Position numbers and translations under genes: made by a program. This document shows, piece after piece, positions 33,726 through 43,496 of a stretch of DNA of 64,000 nucleotides. The notes beneath the pieces are model-generated. The model was not told where the DNA came from. It saw nothing but the letters and a program-made list of their open reading frames with translations, and searched no databases. Position 1 is the first letter of the stretch. The number at the start of each line of letters is the position of its first letter. This DNA is from Arhodomonas aquaeolei DSM 8974 (GTDB taxonomy: Bacteria; Pseudomonadota; Gammaproteobacteria; Nitrococcales; Nitrococcaceae), in assembly GCF_000374645.1 (NCBI RefSeq), contig NZ_KB894801.1, forward strand, positions 124,001-188,000. Direction: 5' to 3'.

Positions 33726-34421
33726 CTAATGACCGGTGCGGGGCCGGAGGTGGCGGTTGAGGCGCCGCTCGACGAGGCGGAAGCCGCCGAGGATGAGGAA
33801 GGTGATCAGCACGTAGAGCACGCCCGCGGCCAGGAAGATCTCCAGTGGCGTATACGTCCGCGCGATGATGGTGCGGGCCATGCCGGTCAGATCAAGCAGC
33901 GTGATCGTGCTCGCCAGCGCACTGCCCTTGAGCATCAGGATGACCTCGTTGCTGTAGGCCGGCAGCGCGATCCGGAAGGCCCGTGGCAATACGATCCGCC
34001 GCCAGGTCACGACCCGGCCCATACCCAGCGCGCGTGCCGCCTCGACCTCGCCTTCCGGCACCGCCTGGATCGCCCCGCGCAGGATCTCCGCGGTATAGGC
34101 GGACGTGTTGAAGGTGAACGCGATGATCGCGCACCAGTAGGCCTGGCTGAGCACCGGCCAGAGCAGCGAATCCCGGACCCATGGCGACTGCCCGAGCCCG
34201 TAGTAGACCAGGAAGATCTGCACCAGCAGCGGCGTGCCGCGGAAGAAATAGATATACACCCACGGGAAGGCGCGCACGGAGGCAAAGCGTGAGCACCGTA
34301 CGATCGCCATGGGCACCGCGATGGCGAGCCCCAGAACGCCGGAGACGAGCACGAGCTCGAGTGTCAGCCAGGCCCCGTGCAGAAGCTGCGGCAGGTTTTC
34401 CAGAATGACCGACCATCTCAT
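33726..34421 (-). CDS. Polar amino-acid ABC transporter permease (HisM/ArtM-like)
   Basis: 231-residue inner-membrane permease with about five membrane helices and the E-A-A loop (E-V-E-A-A-R-A-L-G-M) that docks to the ATPase. It belongs to the HisMQ/GlnP-type family for basic or polar amino acids. Its start overlaps the other permease by 4 bases. It is the last gene of the four-gene importer, so the pair makes a heteromeric channel. Confidence 0.92.
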   Translation of the reverse strand: MRWSVILENLPQLLHGAWLTLELVLVSGVLGLAIAVPMAIVRCSRFASVRAFPWVYIYFFRGTPLLVQIFLVYYGLGQSPWVRDSLLWPVLSQAYWCAIIAFTFNTSAYTAEILRGAIQAVPEGEVEAARALGMGRVVTWRRIVLPRAFRIALPAYSNEVILMLKGSALASTITLLDLTGMARTIIARTYTPLEIFLAAGVLYVLITFLILGGFRLVERRLNRHLRPRTGH

Positions 34422-35116
34422 GACGACAGCGTCCGCATTCCGTGGCTAGTGTGGCGTTCGAGCGTGTGTATCACCAGCGTCGCCACCGCCGTAAGGCCCA
34501 GGTAGATCAGTGCCGCGGCGAGGTAGAACGTGAACGGTTCCTTGGTGTAACCGACCGCCAGGGCCGTCTCGCGCATGAGGTCCTCGATCCCGATCACCGA
34601 CACCAGCGCCGTGTCCTTGAGCAGTGACATGAATATATTGCCCACCGCCGGCAGGGCCACGCGCCAGACCTGGGGCAGGACGATGCGCCGGAATATACGG
34701 CGGCGTCCGAGCCCGAGGGCGAGCCCGGCCTCGACGTGGCCGCGGGGAATGGTGTGCAGCGCGCCGCGGAACACCTCGGTCAGGTAGGCACCGTAGTTGA
34801 AGGCGAGCGCGACCACGCCGGCCGCGAAGGCCGAGAGCTCGACATAGCCGTTGTGGCCGAACCATCCGGCCGCGGTGGTGAGCAGGCGTGCCGAGCCGAA
34901 ATAGACCAGCAGGATGACCAGCAGCTCCGGCAGGCCGCGGACCATGCCGGTGTAGAGGTTAGCCAGCCATCTCAGCGGCGCGACCGGTGCCTCCTTGGCG
35001 AGGGCGCCGAGCAGGCCCAGCACGACGGCCACCGCCATCGCGTACACGGCCACCTGGGTGGTTACCCACGCGCCGGCGGCAAGCTGGGCGCCGAATCCCT
35101 GCAGTTCAGGCATCAA
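34418..35116 (-). CDS. Polar amino-acid ABC transporter permease (HisQ/ArtQ-like)
   Basis: 232-residue permease, partner of the one downstream. Several hydrophobic helices and an E-A-G-L-A-L-G-L version of the cytoplasmic coupling loop near residue 140 are visible. Similarity of layout to hisQ-hisM and artQ-artM suggests arginine, lysine, ornithine or histidine as substrate. A GC-rich hairpin separates it from the binding-protein gene. Confidence 0.92.
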   Translation of the reverse strand: MMPELQGFGAQLAAGAWVTTQVAVYAMAVAVVLGLLGALAKEAPVAPLRWLANLYTGMVRGLPELLVILLVYFGSARLLTTAAGWFGHNGYVELSAFAAGVVALAFNYGAYLTEVFRGALHTIPRGHVEAGLALGLGRRRIFRRIVLPQVWRVALPAVGNIFMSLLKDTALVSVIGIEDLMRETALAVGYTKEPFTFYLAAALIYLGLTAVATLVIHTLERHTSHGMRTLSS

Positions 35117-35134
35117 GGGGGTCCCAAGCAGCTG

Positions 35135-35159
35135 CCCGGGCCGCCGCCGGCGGCCCGGG
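35135..35159 (-). terminator. Intercistronic stem-loop after the binding-protein gene
   Basis: CCCGGGCCGC-N5-GCGGCCCGGG, a perfect 10-bp stem between the periplasmic binding protein and the first permease. There is no T-run. Such stem-loops commonly protect the upstream message or attenuate the downstream genes, so that binding protein is made in excess over permease. Confidence 0.65.
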
Positions 35160-35167
35160 GCGTCGGA

Positions 35168-35920
35168 TCAGTAGATATCGAACGGGAAGTACTTCTCGTT
35201 GATACGCTGGTACGTCCCGTCCTCACGGATGGCCTTGATGGCGTCGCTGAAGCGATCCGCGAGCTCGGTGTTCCCCTTCTGCACCGCGATCGCGATCTTG
35301 TCGTCGTCGTAGACCGGATCGCCCTTGAACTCGTAGGCCGAACCATCCTTCGAGTTCAACCACTCCCAGCTCACGTACTTGTCCGCGAGGATCGCATCGA
35401 GGCGCCCGGAGGCGAGGTCCAGGAACGCGTTCTCCTGGGTGTCGTAGCGCTTGATATCGACACTGTCGCCGAGATTGTCGGCGAGCCACTGGGCAGCGAT
35501 GGTCGCACGCTGGGCGCCGATGGTCATGCCTTCCAGGTCCGCCGTCGGGTCGAAGTCGCTGTCCTTCGGCGCGATGAACTGGAGCTTGTTGGAGTAGTAC
35601 GGCGCACTGAAGGTGACCGCTTCCTGGCGCTCCGGGGTGATGGACATGGACGCGATGATGGCGTCGTACTTACCGTTGATCAGGCCCGGGATGATGCCGT
35701 CCCAGTCCTGGGTGACGAGCTTGCAGTCTGCCTCCATCTCCTCGCAGAGCGCGCGGGCGATATCGACGTCGAAGCCCTTCACCTCACCGGACTCGTCGAT
35801 GAAGTTGAAGGGGGGGTATGCGCCCTCGGTGGCGATGCGGATGGTATCCCCCGCGTGGGCGGCGGTACCGGCGAGGCCCGCCGCGAGGGCGGCAGTAACG
35901 ATCAGCTGTTTGATTCTCAT
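35168..35920 (-). CDS. Amino-acid ABC transporter substrate-binding protein
   Basis: Periplasmic solute-binding protein of family 3 (250 aa). The signal peptide M-R-I-K-Q-L-I-V-T-A-A ends near A-A-H-A/G. The mature protein begins with the typical R-I-A-T-E-G-A-Y-P-P-F-N motif; the ligand-contact region G-F-D-V-D-I-A-R-A-L and D-W-D-G-I-I-P-G-L are present. It resembles HisJ/ArgT/ArtJ-type lysine-arginine-ornithine-histidine binders; the exact ligand cannot be fixed by eye. Confidence 0.92.
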   Translation of the reverse strand: MRIKQLIVTAALAAGLAGTAAHAGDTIRIATEGAYPPFNFIDESGEVKGFDVDIARALCEEMEADCKLVTQDWDGIIPGLINGKYDAIIASMSITPERQEAVTFSAPYYSNKLQFIAPKDSDFDPTADLEGMTIGAQRATIAAQWLADNLGDSVDIKRYDTQENAFLDLASGRLDAILADKYVSWEWLNSKDGSAYEFKGDPVYDDDKIAIAVQKGNTELADRFSDAIKAIREDGTYQRINEKYFPFDIY

Positions 35921-35960
35921 AGTGCTGGCTCCTTGTGCTGCGGCCCGCGCGGGGCGTCCG

Positions 35961-36734
35961 CTAGAGATGACTCGCCAGAAACTCCCGGCAGCGCGGGGAT
36001 TCCGGCGACTCGAAGACCTTCGACGGCGGGCCCTGCTCCTCGATGCGGCCCTCGTGGAGGAAGACCACCTGGGTGGAGACATCCCGTGCAAAACGCATCT
36101 CGTGGGTAACGATGAGCATGGTCCGCCCCTCCTCCGCCAGATCGCGGATCACGGCGAGCACCTCCGTAACCAGTTCGGGGTCCAGCGCCGAGGTGGGCTC
36201 GTCGAAGAGGATCACCCGGGGGTGCATGGCCAGGGTCCGGGCGATGGCGGCACGTTGCTGCTGGCCACCGGAGAGGAACGCCGGATAGCCGTCGCGCTTG
36301 TCGGCCAGGCCGACCTTTTCCAGCAGCGACTCGGCGTCCGCGATCGCGCGGTCCCGGGAGTACCCCAGGACCTGGCGAGGGGCCTCGATGACGTTCTCCA
36401 GGATCGTCATGTGGGGCCAGAGGTTGAAGTTCTGGAACACGAAGCCCACGCCGGCGCGCAGCCGGGTGATCTGCTGCTGGTCGGCGGCGACGAGGGTGCC
36501 GTCCCGTGCCCGTCGCAACGCGAGGGACTCGCCGTCGAAGATGATCTCGCCCTCGTTGGGCGGCTCGAGCAGGTTGATGCAACGCAGCAGCGTGCTCTTG
36601 CCGGAGCCGCTGGAGCCGATCAGCGTGATGACGTCGCCGGAGCCGGCGCGCAGATCGATACCGCGCAGCACCTCGAGCCCGCCGAAGCGTTTGTGGATGT
36701 TGCGCACCTCCAGCGCCGCGCTGGTCTCGTTCAT
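35961..36734 (-). CDS. Amino-acid ABC transporter ATP-binding protein (HisP-like)
   Basis: 257-residue ATPase. Walker A is G-S-S-G-S-G-K-S near residue 40, the signature is L-S-G-G-Q-Q-Q-R near 160, and Walker B is V-I-L-F-D-E-P-T near 182. The H-loop H-E-M follows. It contains the long insertion after strand 3 (A-R-R-D-G-T/Q-Q-Q-I-T region) that is characteristic of HisP rather than GlnQ. It is first in the operon, in order ATPase, binding protein, permease, permease. Confidence 0.94.
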   Translation of the reverse strand: MNETSAALEVRNIHKRFGGLEVLRGIDLRAGSGDVITLIGSSGSGKSTLLRCINLLEPPNEGEIIFDGESLALRRARDGTLVAADQQQITRLRAGVGFVFQNFNLWPHMTILENVIEAPRQVLGYSRDRAIADAESLLEKVGLADKRDGYPAFLSGGQQQRAAIARTLAMHPRVILFDEPTSALDPELVTEVLAVIRDLAEEGRTMLIVTHEMRFARDVSTQVVFLHEGRIEEQGPPSKVFESPESPRCREFLASHL

Positions 36735-36801
36735 ATTCGCGTCATGCCCCCCGATTTGCGGTGAAAGAGTACCAATGCCTCCGCGGTCTGACCATGGGGA
36801 A

Positions 36802-38400
36802 TCAGCGCGGCGGGAACAGATCCACCAGCAGCGGGTCGTGGTCGCTGCTTCGCCATGGGCCCCGCCCCGCGGCCACCGGCGGCTCATCGGCGTTGATGTG
36901 CCACAGGCGCACGCCGCGTACCGACTCTGCCAACCCCGGGGTCGCCAGGGCATGATCCAGCAGGCCGGCACGACCACGATAGACATAGCTATAGCGTTGC
37001 CCCGGCGGGATGTGGCGCACCGCGAGCGCCTGCAGCCGGCGTCCGCCGGCGAGGACGCGTAGCGGCGGCTCGCCCGGATAGGTATTGAAATCACCGAGGA
37101 CGAGAGCGCGGTCGCCCCCCGCCAGGCCGTGCAGCCAGACGCTCAGCGCCCTCGCCTGGCGTGTGCGTCGCCGCGCCCAGCAGCCCGCCCCCCGATCCAC
37201 GTCCCCTTCGGCCGGACAGCCGCCGCGGGACTTGAAATGCACGCTGACCACCCACGCCCGCCGGCCTCGAGCGTCGCGCAGGCGCGCCGCCACGGGGGCA
37301 CGGTTGTGGGTACGGTCCTGGTCGAGGACCACGCGCTCGACGGAGAACCGCGAGGGCCGGTAAAGCAGCGCGTTGCGCAGTACCGCGCCGCCCCGGTCGC
37401 GCCCGGCAGCCGCGGACCGGTAATGGCGTGCCCCGGGCAGGCTGCGGTTGAGCGCCGCGACCAGCCGACGGACCGCCGCCGGGCGGTTCTCGATCTCCTG
37501 CAGGGCGAGCACATCGGCGTCGAGCGCGGTCAGCGCGGCGACCAGCCGTCGTTGCTGGGCTCGGAAGGACGCCGCCGTCGGCGCCCCCCGGCCGCCCCGG
37601 GTAATGAAATAGTTTTCCAGGTTCAGGCTCGCGACGCGCCATGCCCCCCGCCGCCCCGGTGCGCGGGCGCGCGGGTTACCGGCGGCGAAGCGCGGCGGCT
37701 CCACCGGATGAATGCGCCAGGCGCCGAACGCCCGATCGAGTATCCCCGTGACCGCATACACCCGGTCGCCGGCGCGCCGGGTGCCGTTGCCGTCCAGATA
37801 CGGGACGGGACGCGGATCCCGGGTATAGCGCCCGTCATCGAGCAGCACCCCGGCGGGCAGCCCCCGCTTGCCGCCCGACGAATGGAGACGCCTCCCCACG
37901 GCCAGGCGGAGGCTGCCGTAACGCCCGAGATCATGGTTGCCCGTGACCACGAGCGGGCCGTCCAGGCGCACCAGGGTATCTTCCAGCATGGTCAGCCGCC
38001 CGGTGGCCGCGGGTAGCTCGAGCGCAACCGGTGCAAGCGTTGCACGCCCGCAGCGCTCGATGCGCTGGACCCATTCCAGCTGGAAACGCCCGTGGTAACG
38101 CCCGCTCCGCGCACTCACACGCACCCGCGTCCCCGCCGGCGGCAGCTCTGCTGCGGTCCGGTCCGGGGCATAGACGAAAACGCCCGCCGGCTCGGACCCT
38201 GTGGCCTGGACGTACAGACCGCCAAGGGCGTTGTCACCGCCGAAGTTCGCCGCCACGACCCCGTGGACGGCGACGGCGTCGCCCTCCGGCGGCGGTGCCT
38301 CCCTCAGGGCGGCCGGCGAGACGGCGGCGTCACTGCAGTCGGCGCCGGCCACCGCCGGGAGCAGCAGCGCGAGGACGGCGGCGAACGCGGCCGCCCTCAT
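36802..38400 (-). CDS. Secreted endonuclease/exonuclease/phosphatase-family nuclease (ExeM-like)
   Basis: 532-residue protein with a signal peptide (ends near V-A-G-A/D), an N-terminal OB-like segment (about 25-245), and a C-terminal endonuclease/exonuclease/phosphatase domain from about 255. The nuclease motifs are S-L-N-L-E-N-Y, L-Q-E-I-E-N near 302, G-D-F-N-T near 440, and S-D-H-D-P near the end, with metal and catalytic residues intact. It resembles extracellular DNases such as ExeM and NucH that release nutrients from external DNA. It overlaps the antiporter upstream by 4 bases. Confidence 0.87.
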   Translation of the reverse strand: MRAAAFAAVLALLLPAVAGADCSDAAVSPAALREAPPPEGDAVAVHGVVAANFGGDNALGGLYVQATGSEPAGVFVYAPDRTAAELPPAGTRVRVSARSGRYHGRFQLEWVQRIERCGRATLAPVALELPAATGRLTMLEDTLVRLDGPLVVTGNHDLGRYGSLRLAVGRRLHSSGGKRGLPAGVLLDDGRYTRDPRPVPYLDGNGTRRAGDRVYAVTGILDRAFGAWRIHPVEPPRFAAGNPRARAPGRRGAWRVASLNLENYFITRGGRGAPTAASFRAQQRRLVAALTALDADVLALQEIENRPAAVRRLVAALNRSLPGARHYRSAAAGRDRGGAVLRNALLYRPSRFSVERVVLDQDRTHNRAPVAARLRDARGRRAWVVSVHFKSRGGCPAEGDVDRGAGCWARRRTRQARALSVWLHGLAGGDRALVLGDFNTYPGEPPLRVLAGGRRLQALAVRHIPPGQRYSYVYRGRAGLLDHALATPGLAESVRGVRLWHINADEPPVAAGRGPWRSSDHDPLLVDLFPPR

Positions 38401-40304
38401 CCCTCGTCCCCGTCCGTGCCGGCATCCCGCGGCAGGCTGCCGGCCGGCGCCTGATTCCGCCGGGTCATGGCTTCGTCCTCGGTATGCCGCCCCCGGGCCG
38501 GACGGCGAGCCTGCTGGGCCCGAGGGGACATGAATGCCAGCACCACGTCACCGCGTTCCGGAGCGAGCGCCCGACCGGCCTCGCGCAGACGCAGGCCGCC
38601 ATCGGCGCGTACCGCGATCATCGGCATGGTGTCGTCGCCGAGACCCGCGAAATACTCGCCCGCGCGGTAGTTGCGGGTGATCCGGGTACGCTGCAGGCGC
38701 CAGCCCTGGTAGTAACGCTGCTGAAGGACCTCGTAGCGGGCCTCGCGCCCGTAGAGCGGGCGCCCCGTGAGCGGACGCTGGATCTGGCGCGGGTGGTCCT
38801 CGGCGTCCGTGGGCAACTGGAAAACGTGCTCACGCCCGAGATCGCGGGTGTAGCGGCTGCATACCAGGGCGTTATAGGCGTCATTGTCCGTTGCCGCGAC
38901 GAGATAGCCGATATCCGCCAGGTCGAGACTCTGCTCCGCCGTCTCGGAGAGGACCTCGCCGTAGAAATACGGGATGGACGCCAGGCGCACCGCCCGCAGG
39001 CGGTGCCAGGACTGGTCGCAGATGATCACGTAGACACCGAGCTCACGGAGCCGGATCGCCAGCGCGACGCTCCACGGCGAGGCCCCGACGATCATCAACC
39101 CGTGGCGGTCCCGGGACGCGAGTCCCAGACGCAGGGCCACCGTGCGGATGGAAAAACCATGGAGGATCACGGTCACCAGCACCAGCAGGAAAACCAGTGG
39201 TGTAAGCGCCCGCGCCTCCGGATAGCCCGCAGCGGCCATCTCCGGGGCGAACACGCCGGCCACCGCGGCGGCGACGATCCCGCGGGGAGCGATCCACGCC
39301 ACCAAGGCGCGTTCACCACGGGTCATCGGGGTACCCTGGGTTGCAAGCCAGATCGCCACCGGGCGCACCACGAATACGACCGCGAGAAGCAGCGCCACCG
39401 CCCGCCCGTCGATCATCGCGAGCATGGCGGTATCCACGTCCGCGGACAGCAGGATGAATACCGTGGAAACCAGCAGGACAGCGAGGTACTCCTTGAAACG
39501 GCGGACCTCCTGGATGTCCGCGAGCCCGGAGTTGCCCAGGACCATGCCCATGACCGTGGCGGCCAGCAGCCCGGCCTCCGCCTGCACCGCGTTGGCGCCG
39601 GCGTATACCACGAGCACGCTCACCAGCAGCACCGGCGGTTTCAGGAACTCCGCCACCTGCCCGCGCAGGAACAGCGCCACCATGCCGCGGGCGGCCAGAT
39701 AGCCACCGCCGGCCCCGACCAGCGCACCGCCAATGAGGCGCCAGACGATCTCCAGCGTGGCGCTCGGGGCCTGGACAGTGACGAAGAACTGGAAGACCAG
39801 CACCGCAAGCATCGCGCCCAGCGGGTCGTTGATGATGCCCTCCCACTTCAGATAGGAGGCCGGGCGGCGGCGCAGCGCCGCGTGGCGCAGCAGCGGCATG
39901 ATCACGGTTGGCCCGGTGACCACGATGATCGCACCGAATACCAGCGCGACCGGCCATGGCAGCCCGCCGATGTAGTGGGCGGCCAGACTGCCGAGCAGCC
40001 AGTTCAGGGGCAGTGCCGGGAACAGCAGCCGGCGGACGCCGCTGCGTGCCTCACGGAACTCGTGCCAGCGCAGGCTAAGTCCGCCCTCGAAGAGAATTAC
40101 CGCGACGCACAGCCGGATCACCGGGTGCACGAGCTCCCCGAGATCGCGGCTGGGCACCAGCCAGCCGGTCACCGGTCCGGCGACCACGCCGAAGATACAG
40201 AGCACCACGATGGCCGGCCACTGGAGCCGCCACGCGAGCCACTGGGCCCCCACGCCCAGTACGGCGATGACCACGAGCACGTCGGTGAGATGGGATTCGG
40301 GCAT
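38397..40304 (-). CDS. CPA1-family cation/proton antiporter with RCK-like tail (copy 1)
   Basis: 635-residue membrane protein. About twelve hydrophobic helices occupy residues 5-395, with the V-I-L-F-E-G-G-L motif near 75, the ion-path N-D-P-L/G-A near 165, and W-I-A-P-R-G-I-V near 345. These are typical of NhaP-like sodium-proton antiporters. The C-terminal 220 residues contain a Rossmann-type RCK/TrkA-N-like segment (L-M-I-V-G-A-S) and a TrkA-C-like part. ATG at 40304 is preferred, since the longer frame would have a non-hydrophobic extension. A paralogue lies at 44772-46580. Confidence 0.87.
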   Translation of the reverse strand: MPESHLTDVLVVIAVLGVGAQWLAWRLQWPAIVVLCIFGVVAGPVTGWLVPSRDLGELVHPVIRLCVAVILFEGGLSLRWHEFREARSGVRRLLFPALPLNWLLGSLAAHYIGGLPWPVALVFGAIIVVTGPTVIMPLLRHAALRRRPASYLKWEGIINDPLGAMLAVLVFQFFVTVQAPSATLEIVWRLIGGALVGAGGGYLAARGMVALFLRGQVAEFLKPPVLLVSVLVVYAGANAVQAEAGLLAATVMGMVLGNSGLADIQEVRRFKEYLAVLLVSTVFILLSADVDTAMLAMIDGRAVALLLAVVFVVRPVAIWLATQGTPMTRGERALVAWIAPRGIVAAAVAGVFAPEMAAAGYPEARALTPLVFLLVLVTVILHGFSIRTVALRLGLASRDRHGLMIVGASPWSVALAIRLRELGVYVIICDQSWHRLRAVRLASIPYFYGEVLSETAEQSLDLADIGYLVAATDNDAYNALVCSRYTRDLGREHVFQLPTDAEDHPRQIQRPLTGRPLYGREARYEVLQQRYYQGWRLQRTRITRNYRAGEYFAGLGDDTMPMIAVRADGGLRLREAGRALAPERGDVVLAFMSPRAQQARRPARGRHTEDEAMTRRNQAPAGSLPRDAGTDGDEG

Positions 40305-40397
40305 ACACGTCCCCGCACCGGCTGGCAAAATGGCCGCGGAGCATAGCAGAGGGTCCACACCGCGGCGACCCTCGATGTCACCGTCCCGGAGGTGCTC

Positions 40398-40970
40398 ATG
40401 GCCCGCACCGAGATCTACTGCTCGACGGACATCGAGACCGACGGCCCCGCTCCGGGGGTGCACAGCATGCTCTCCTTCGGTACCGCCGCCTACACCGCGG
40501 ACGGGACGCTCCTGGCGACCTACTCGGCGAACCTCGTGCGGCTAGCGGACGCCGTCGAGCACCCGGACACGATGGCCTGGTGGCGGACGCAGCCGGAGGC
40601 CTGGGCCGCATGCCGGGCCGAACCGCAACCGCCGGAGACGGTGATGCCCGGCTACGCCGCGTGGCTGAAGGCGCTTCCCGGGCGGCCCGTTTTCGTGGGC
40701 TACCCGGCGAGCTTCGATTTCGCCTTCGTCAATCACTACCTGCACCGCTTCCACGGCAGCAACCCATTCGGTTTCGCCGCGCTCGACATCAAGAGCTACG
40801 CGATGGCGGTGCTCGGCGAGACCTTCACGCGCACCACTCGCGCGCGCATGCCGGCGCACTGGTTCGCGGACCTGCCCCACACCCACGTGGCGCTGGACGA
40901 CGCCATCGAGCAGGGGACGCTGTTCTGCAACCTGCTCGCCGCCGGTGACCCCGCCTCGCCCCGTGAGTGA
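40398..40970 (+). CDS. DnaQ-superfamily 3'-5' exonuclease
   Basis: 190-residue protein with an RNase T/DnaQ fold. Motif ExoI reads S-T-D-I-E-T-D-G near residue 10; ExoII is in the [10 protein letters not shown] segment near 105. ExoIII is H-V-A-L-D-D-A near 165. All acidic residues and the histidine are retained. It is short, with no extra domain, so it could be an RNase or a DNA repair exonuclease. GGAGG lies 6 bases before ATG 40398. The substrate is unknown. Confidence 0.83.
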   Translation: MARTEIYCSTDIETDGPAPGVHSMLSFGTAAYTADGTLLATYSANLVRLADAVEHPDTMAWWRTQPEAWAACRAEPQPPETVMPGYAAWLKALPGRPVFVGYPASFDFAFVNHYLHRFHGSNPFGFAALDIKSYAMAVLGETFTRTTRARMPAHWFADLPHTHVALDDAIEQGTLFCNLLAAGDPASPRE

Positions 40971-41017
40971 CGATCGCCCCGCTCCCGTGGCGCCCGGCGT
41001 GCCGCCGCGGGACCGCC

Positions 41018-41743
41018 TCACCGGGCATCGCTGCCGGACTGCAGCAGGGCCGCAAGCTCGTCCGGGGAGCGGTAGCCGGTGACCAGCCGCCCGGTATCGG
41101 TCACGAACGTCGGCGTCCCCTGGACGTCGAAGGCCCGCGCCAGGCGCAGGTCGGCGTCCACGGGGTTGTCGCACTGGCGCTCCGGGACGTGCCTGCCCTG
41201 CTTGGCGCGGGTCAGTGCCCGGTGCCGGTCGTCGGCGCACCAGACGCTCACCGCCTTGTCGTAGGACGCACCATTGCGGCCCGCCCGGGGCATGAACACG
41301 TAGCGTACTCGGATCCCGCGGGCGAGGTAGTCGCGGATATGGCGGTGGAAACGCCGGCAGTAGGGACAATCGATGTCGGTGAATACCGTGACCTCGTGAC
41401 GCACCTCTCCCCGGGGCTCGTAGACGATCATGCGCGATTCGCCCAGGTCGTTGAGCCGCTGCAGACGCAGCTCCCGGCGGATGTCCTCGGTGAGCGAATG
41501 CCCGCTGTTCACGTCCACGAGCTCCCCGTCCAGGAGGTAGCCGCCGTCGGCGGTCACGTAGACGACGCGGCCGCCGAGCACGGCGGCGTAGAGGCCGTCG
41601 ACCGGTGTCTCCTCGACCCGGGTGACGGTGGCGTCCGGCGCCAGCGCCCGCACGGCGTCGCGCACCTGCTGCTCCGGCGTTTCCGCCGTGGCCGTGGACA
41701 CGGCCAGCAGGCCGCAGAGGATCAGTGCGATGGAACGGGGCAT
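41018..41743 (-). CDS. dsbC: Periplasmic disulfide isomerase DsbC
   Basis: 241-residue thiol-disulfide isomerase. It has a signal peptide, an N-terminal dimerisation domain (about 22-85) and a thioredoxin-fold catalytic domain with the C-P-Y-C active site near residue 130. The cis-proline T-P-T-F is near 208. It corrects wrong disulfides with electrons from DsbD. It lies downstream of xerD, as in E. coli. Confidence 0.95.
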   Translation of the reverse strand: MPRSIALILCGLLAVSTATAETPEQQVRDAVRALAPDATVTRVEETPVDGLYAAVLGGRVVYVTADGGYLLDGELVDVNSGHSLTEDIRRELRLQRLNDLGESRMIVYEPRGEVRHEVTVFTDIDCPYCRRFHRHIRDYLARGIRVRYVFMPRAGRNGASYDKAVSVWCADDRHRALTRAKQGRHVPERQCDNPVDADLRLARAFDVQGTPTFVTDTGRLVTGYRSPDELAALLQSGSDAR

Positions 41744-41793
41744 GGTGCCATCCGGGTCGATGAGGTCCGGGCCGAGTCTACCACCGCCGCCGG

Positions 41794-42726
41794 TCAGGCC
41801 CGGGGATGATGCACGGCGTAAAGGTCCTGGAGGCGCTGGCGCGCCACGTGGGTGTAGATCTGCGTGGTCGACAGGTCGGAGTGACCGAGCAGCATCTGCA
41901 CCACGCGCAGGTCGGCGCCGTGGTTGACCAGGTGGGTCGCGAATGAGTGGCGCAGGGTGTGCGGCGACAGCGGCCCGTGGATCCCGGCCTCGACGGCGTA
42001 GTGGCGCACCCGGTACCAGAACGCCTGGCGCGTCATCGCCGCACCGCGGGCGGTCACGAAGGCGTGCCGGGAGCCACGTTCGCCGAGCAGCGCCGTCCGC
42101 GCCCCGCGCAGGTAACGCGCGAGCCAGTCCCGGGCCGCGTCCCCGAGGGGCACCAGACGCTCGCGACCGCCCTTGCCTGTCACCCGGACCACCCCTTCGG
42201 TAAGCCCGAGTGCCGCGACCGGCAGCCCAACCAGCTCGCTCACCCGCAGCCCCGTGGCATAGAGCACCTCGAGCATCGTGCGGTCCCGCTCGCCGATGGC
42301 GGTTTCGGTGTCCGGCGCCGCGATCAGCGCCTCCACCTCTCCTTCGGTAAGCACCGCCGGCAGCGCCCGTCCTCGTTTCGGCGGGGAGACATCGGCGGTG
42401 GGATCGTCGCCGCGCAGCCCCTCGCGCACGGCGTGACGATAGAAGCGCCGCAGGCTCGAGAGCAGCCTCGCGACACTGCGCGGTCTTGCCCCGCCGCGCA
42501 TGCGCTCGCCGAGCAGACCGAGCACGTCCGGCGCCTCCGCGGTGATCAGGCCGCGACCGTTTGCGTTCAGCCAGCGGGAGAACGCCGCCAGATCGCTGCG
42601 GTAGGCCGCCAGCGTGGCATCGCTGAGGCCGCGCTCCATCCAGATGGCGTCGAGGAACGCCTCGATCCGTGTGGCGTCCCCGCCGCCTTCGCCCGCCGTG
42701 TCCGACGCCGGTGCCGGTGCCATCAC
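41794..42726 (-). CDS. xerD: Site-specific tyrosine recombinase XerD
   Basis: 310-residue recombinase that with XerC resolves chromosome dimers at dif under FtsK control; ftsK is in this same window. The catalytic set is present: Arg in A-T-G-L-R-V-S-E-L near 163, Lys in G-K-G-G-R-E-R near 187, H-T-L-R-H near 258, and the nucleophile in Y-T-H-V near 293. The N-terminal SAM-like domain begins I-E-A-F-L-D-x-x-W. XerC is the alternative, but neighbouring dsbC favours XerD. Confidence 0.92.
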   Translation of the reverse strand: MMAPAPASDTAGEGGGDATRIEAFLDAIWMERGLSDATLAAYRSDLAAFSRWLNANGRGLITAEAPDVLGLLGERMRGGARPRSVARLLSSLRRFYRHAVREGLRGDDPTADVSPPKRGRALPAVLTEGEVEALIAAPDTETAIGERDRTMLEVLYATGLRVSELVGLPVAALGLTEGVVRVTGKGGRERLVPLGDAARDWLARYLRGARTALLGERGSRHAFVTARGAAMTRQAFWYRVRHYAVEAGIHGPLSPHTLRHSFATHLVNHGADLRVVQMLLGHSDLSTTQIYTHVARQRLQDLYAVHHPRA

Positions 42727-43496
42727 GACGCGCTATCGTTTCCCGGCGGCTTGAACGGCACCCCGCCGAAGACGCTGCGGAGTCCGTCCAGGGGGAGCGG
42801 GATCACCGTGCTCTGGCTCTGCGCCGAGATGTCCGAGAGCGTCTGGAGGTAGCGCAGCTGCAGGGCCTCCGGCTGGGTGGCGATGCGCGCCGCGGCGGCG
42901 ACCAGCTGCTCGGCGGCCTGGTTCTCGCCCTCGGCGTTGATGATCTTCGCTCGCCGGTTGCGCTCCGCCTCGGCCTGCCGGGCGATGGCACGGATCATGG
43001 ATTCGTCGATGTCCACGTGCTTGATCTCGACATTGGCAACCTTGATGCCCCAGGCGTCCGTCTGCTCGTCGAGGATCTCCTGGATGTCCGCGTTGAGCTT
43101 CTCGCGTTCGGCGAGCATCTCGTCGAGCTCGTGCTGGCCGAGTACCGAGCGCAGCGTGGTCTGGGCGAGCTGGCTGGTCGCGGCGAAGAAGTCCTCGACG
43201 TAGATCACCGCACGCTCCGGGTCGACCACCCGGAAGTAGAGTACGGCGTTGACCTTCACGGAGACGTTGTCCCGGGAGATGACGTCCTGGCTGGGTACGT
43301 CCATGGTGATCAGGCGCAGATCCACCTTCACCGCCTGCTGGATGACCGGGAAGACGAGCCGCAGACCGGGGCCCTTGACCTTCCAGAAACGGCCGAGCAT
43401 GAACACGACGCCGCGCTCATACTCCCTGAACACGCGGAACGCGGAGATCACCACCGCGAGCACGATGGCGATTGCAATCAGCACGGGGATACCCAT
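42723..43496 (-). CDS. Slipin/stomatin-family SPFH membrane protein
   Basis: 257-residue protein with one N-terminal membrane anchor (about 3-22) and an SPFH/band-7 domain: [13 protein letters not shown] near 20-33, G-L-R-L-V-F-P near 48, and the helical A-E-A-E-R[11 protein letters not shown] motif near 180. The C-terminal Q-S-T-V-I-P-L-P-L motif is typical. Such proteins form oligomeric membrane microdomains. The usual partner NfeD is not adjacent. It overlaps xerD by 4 bases. Confidence 0.9.
   Translation of the reverse strand: MGIPVLIAIAIVLAVVISAFRVFREYERGVVFMLGRFWKVKGPGLRLVFPVIQQAVKVDLRLITMDVPSQDVISRDNVSVKVNAVLYFRVVDPERAVIYVEDFFAATSQLAQTTLRSVLGQHELDEMLAEREKLNADIQEILDEQTDAWGIKVANVEIKHVDIDESMIRAIARQAEAERNRRAKIINAEGENQAAEQLVAAAARIATQPEALQLRYLQTLSDISAQSQSTVIPLPLDGLRSVFGGVPFKPPGNDSAS

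Noticed and set aside
41794-42726. Tyrosine recombinase as a sign of a mobile element
   Set aside because: The length, motifs and dsbC neighbour identify housekeeping XerD. No attachment-site repeat, phage gene or composition shift surrounds it.
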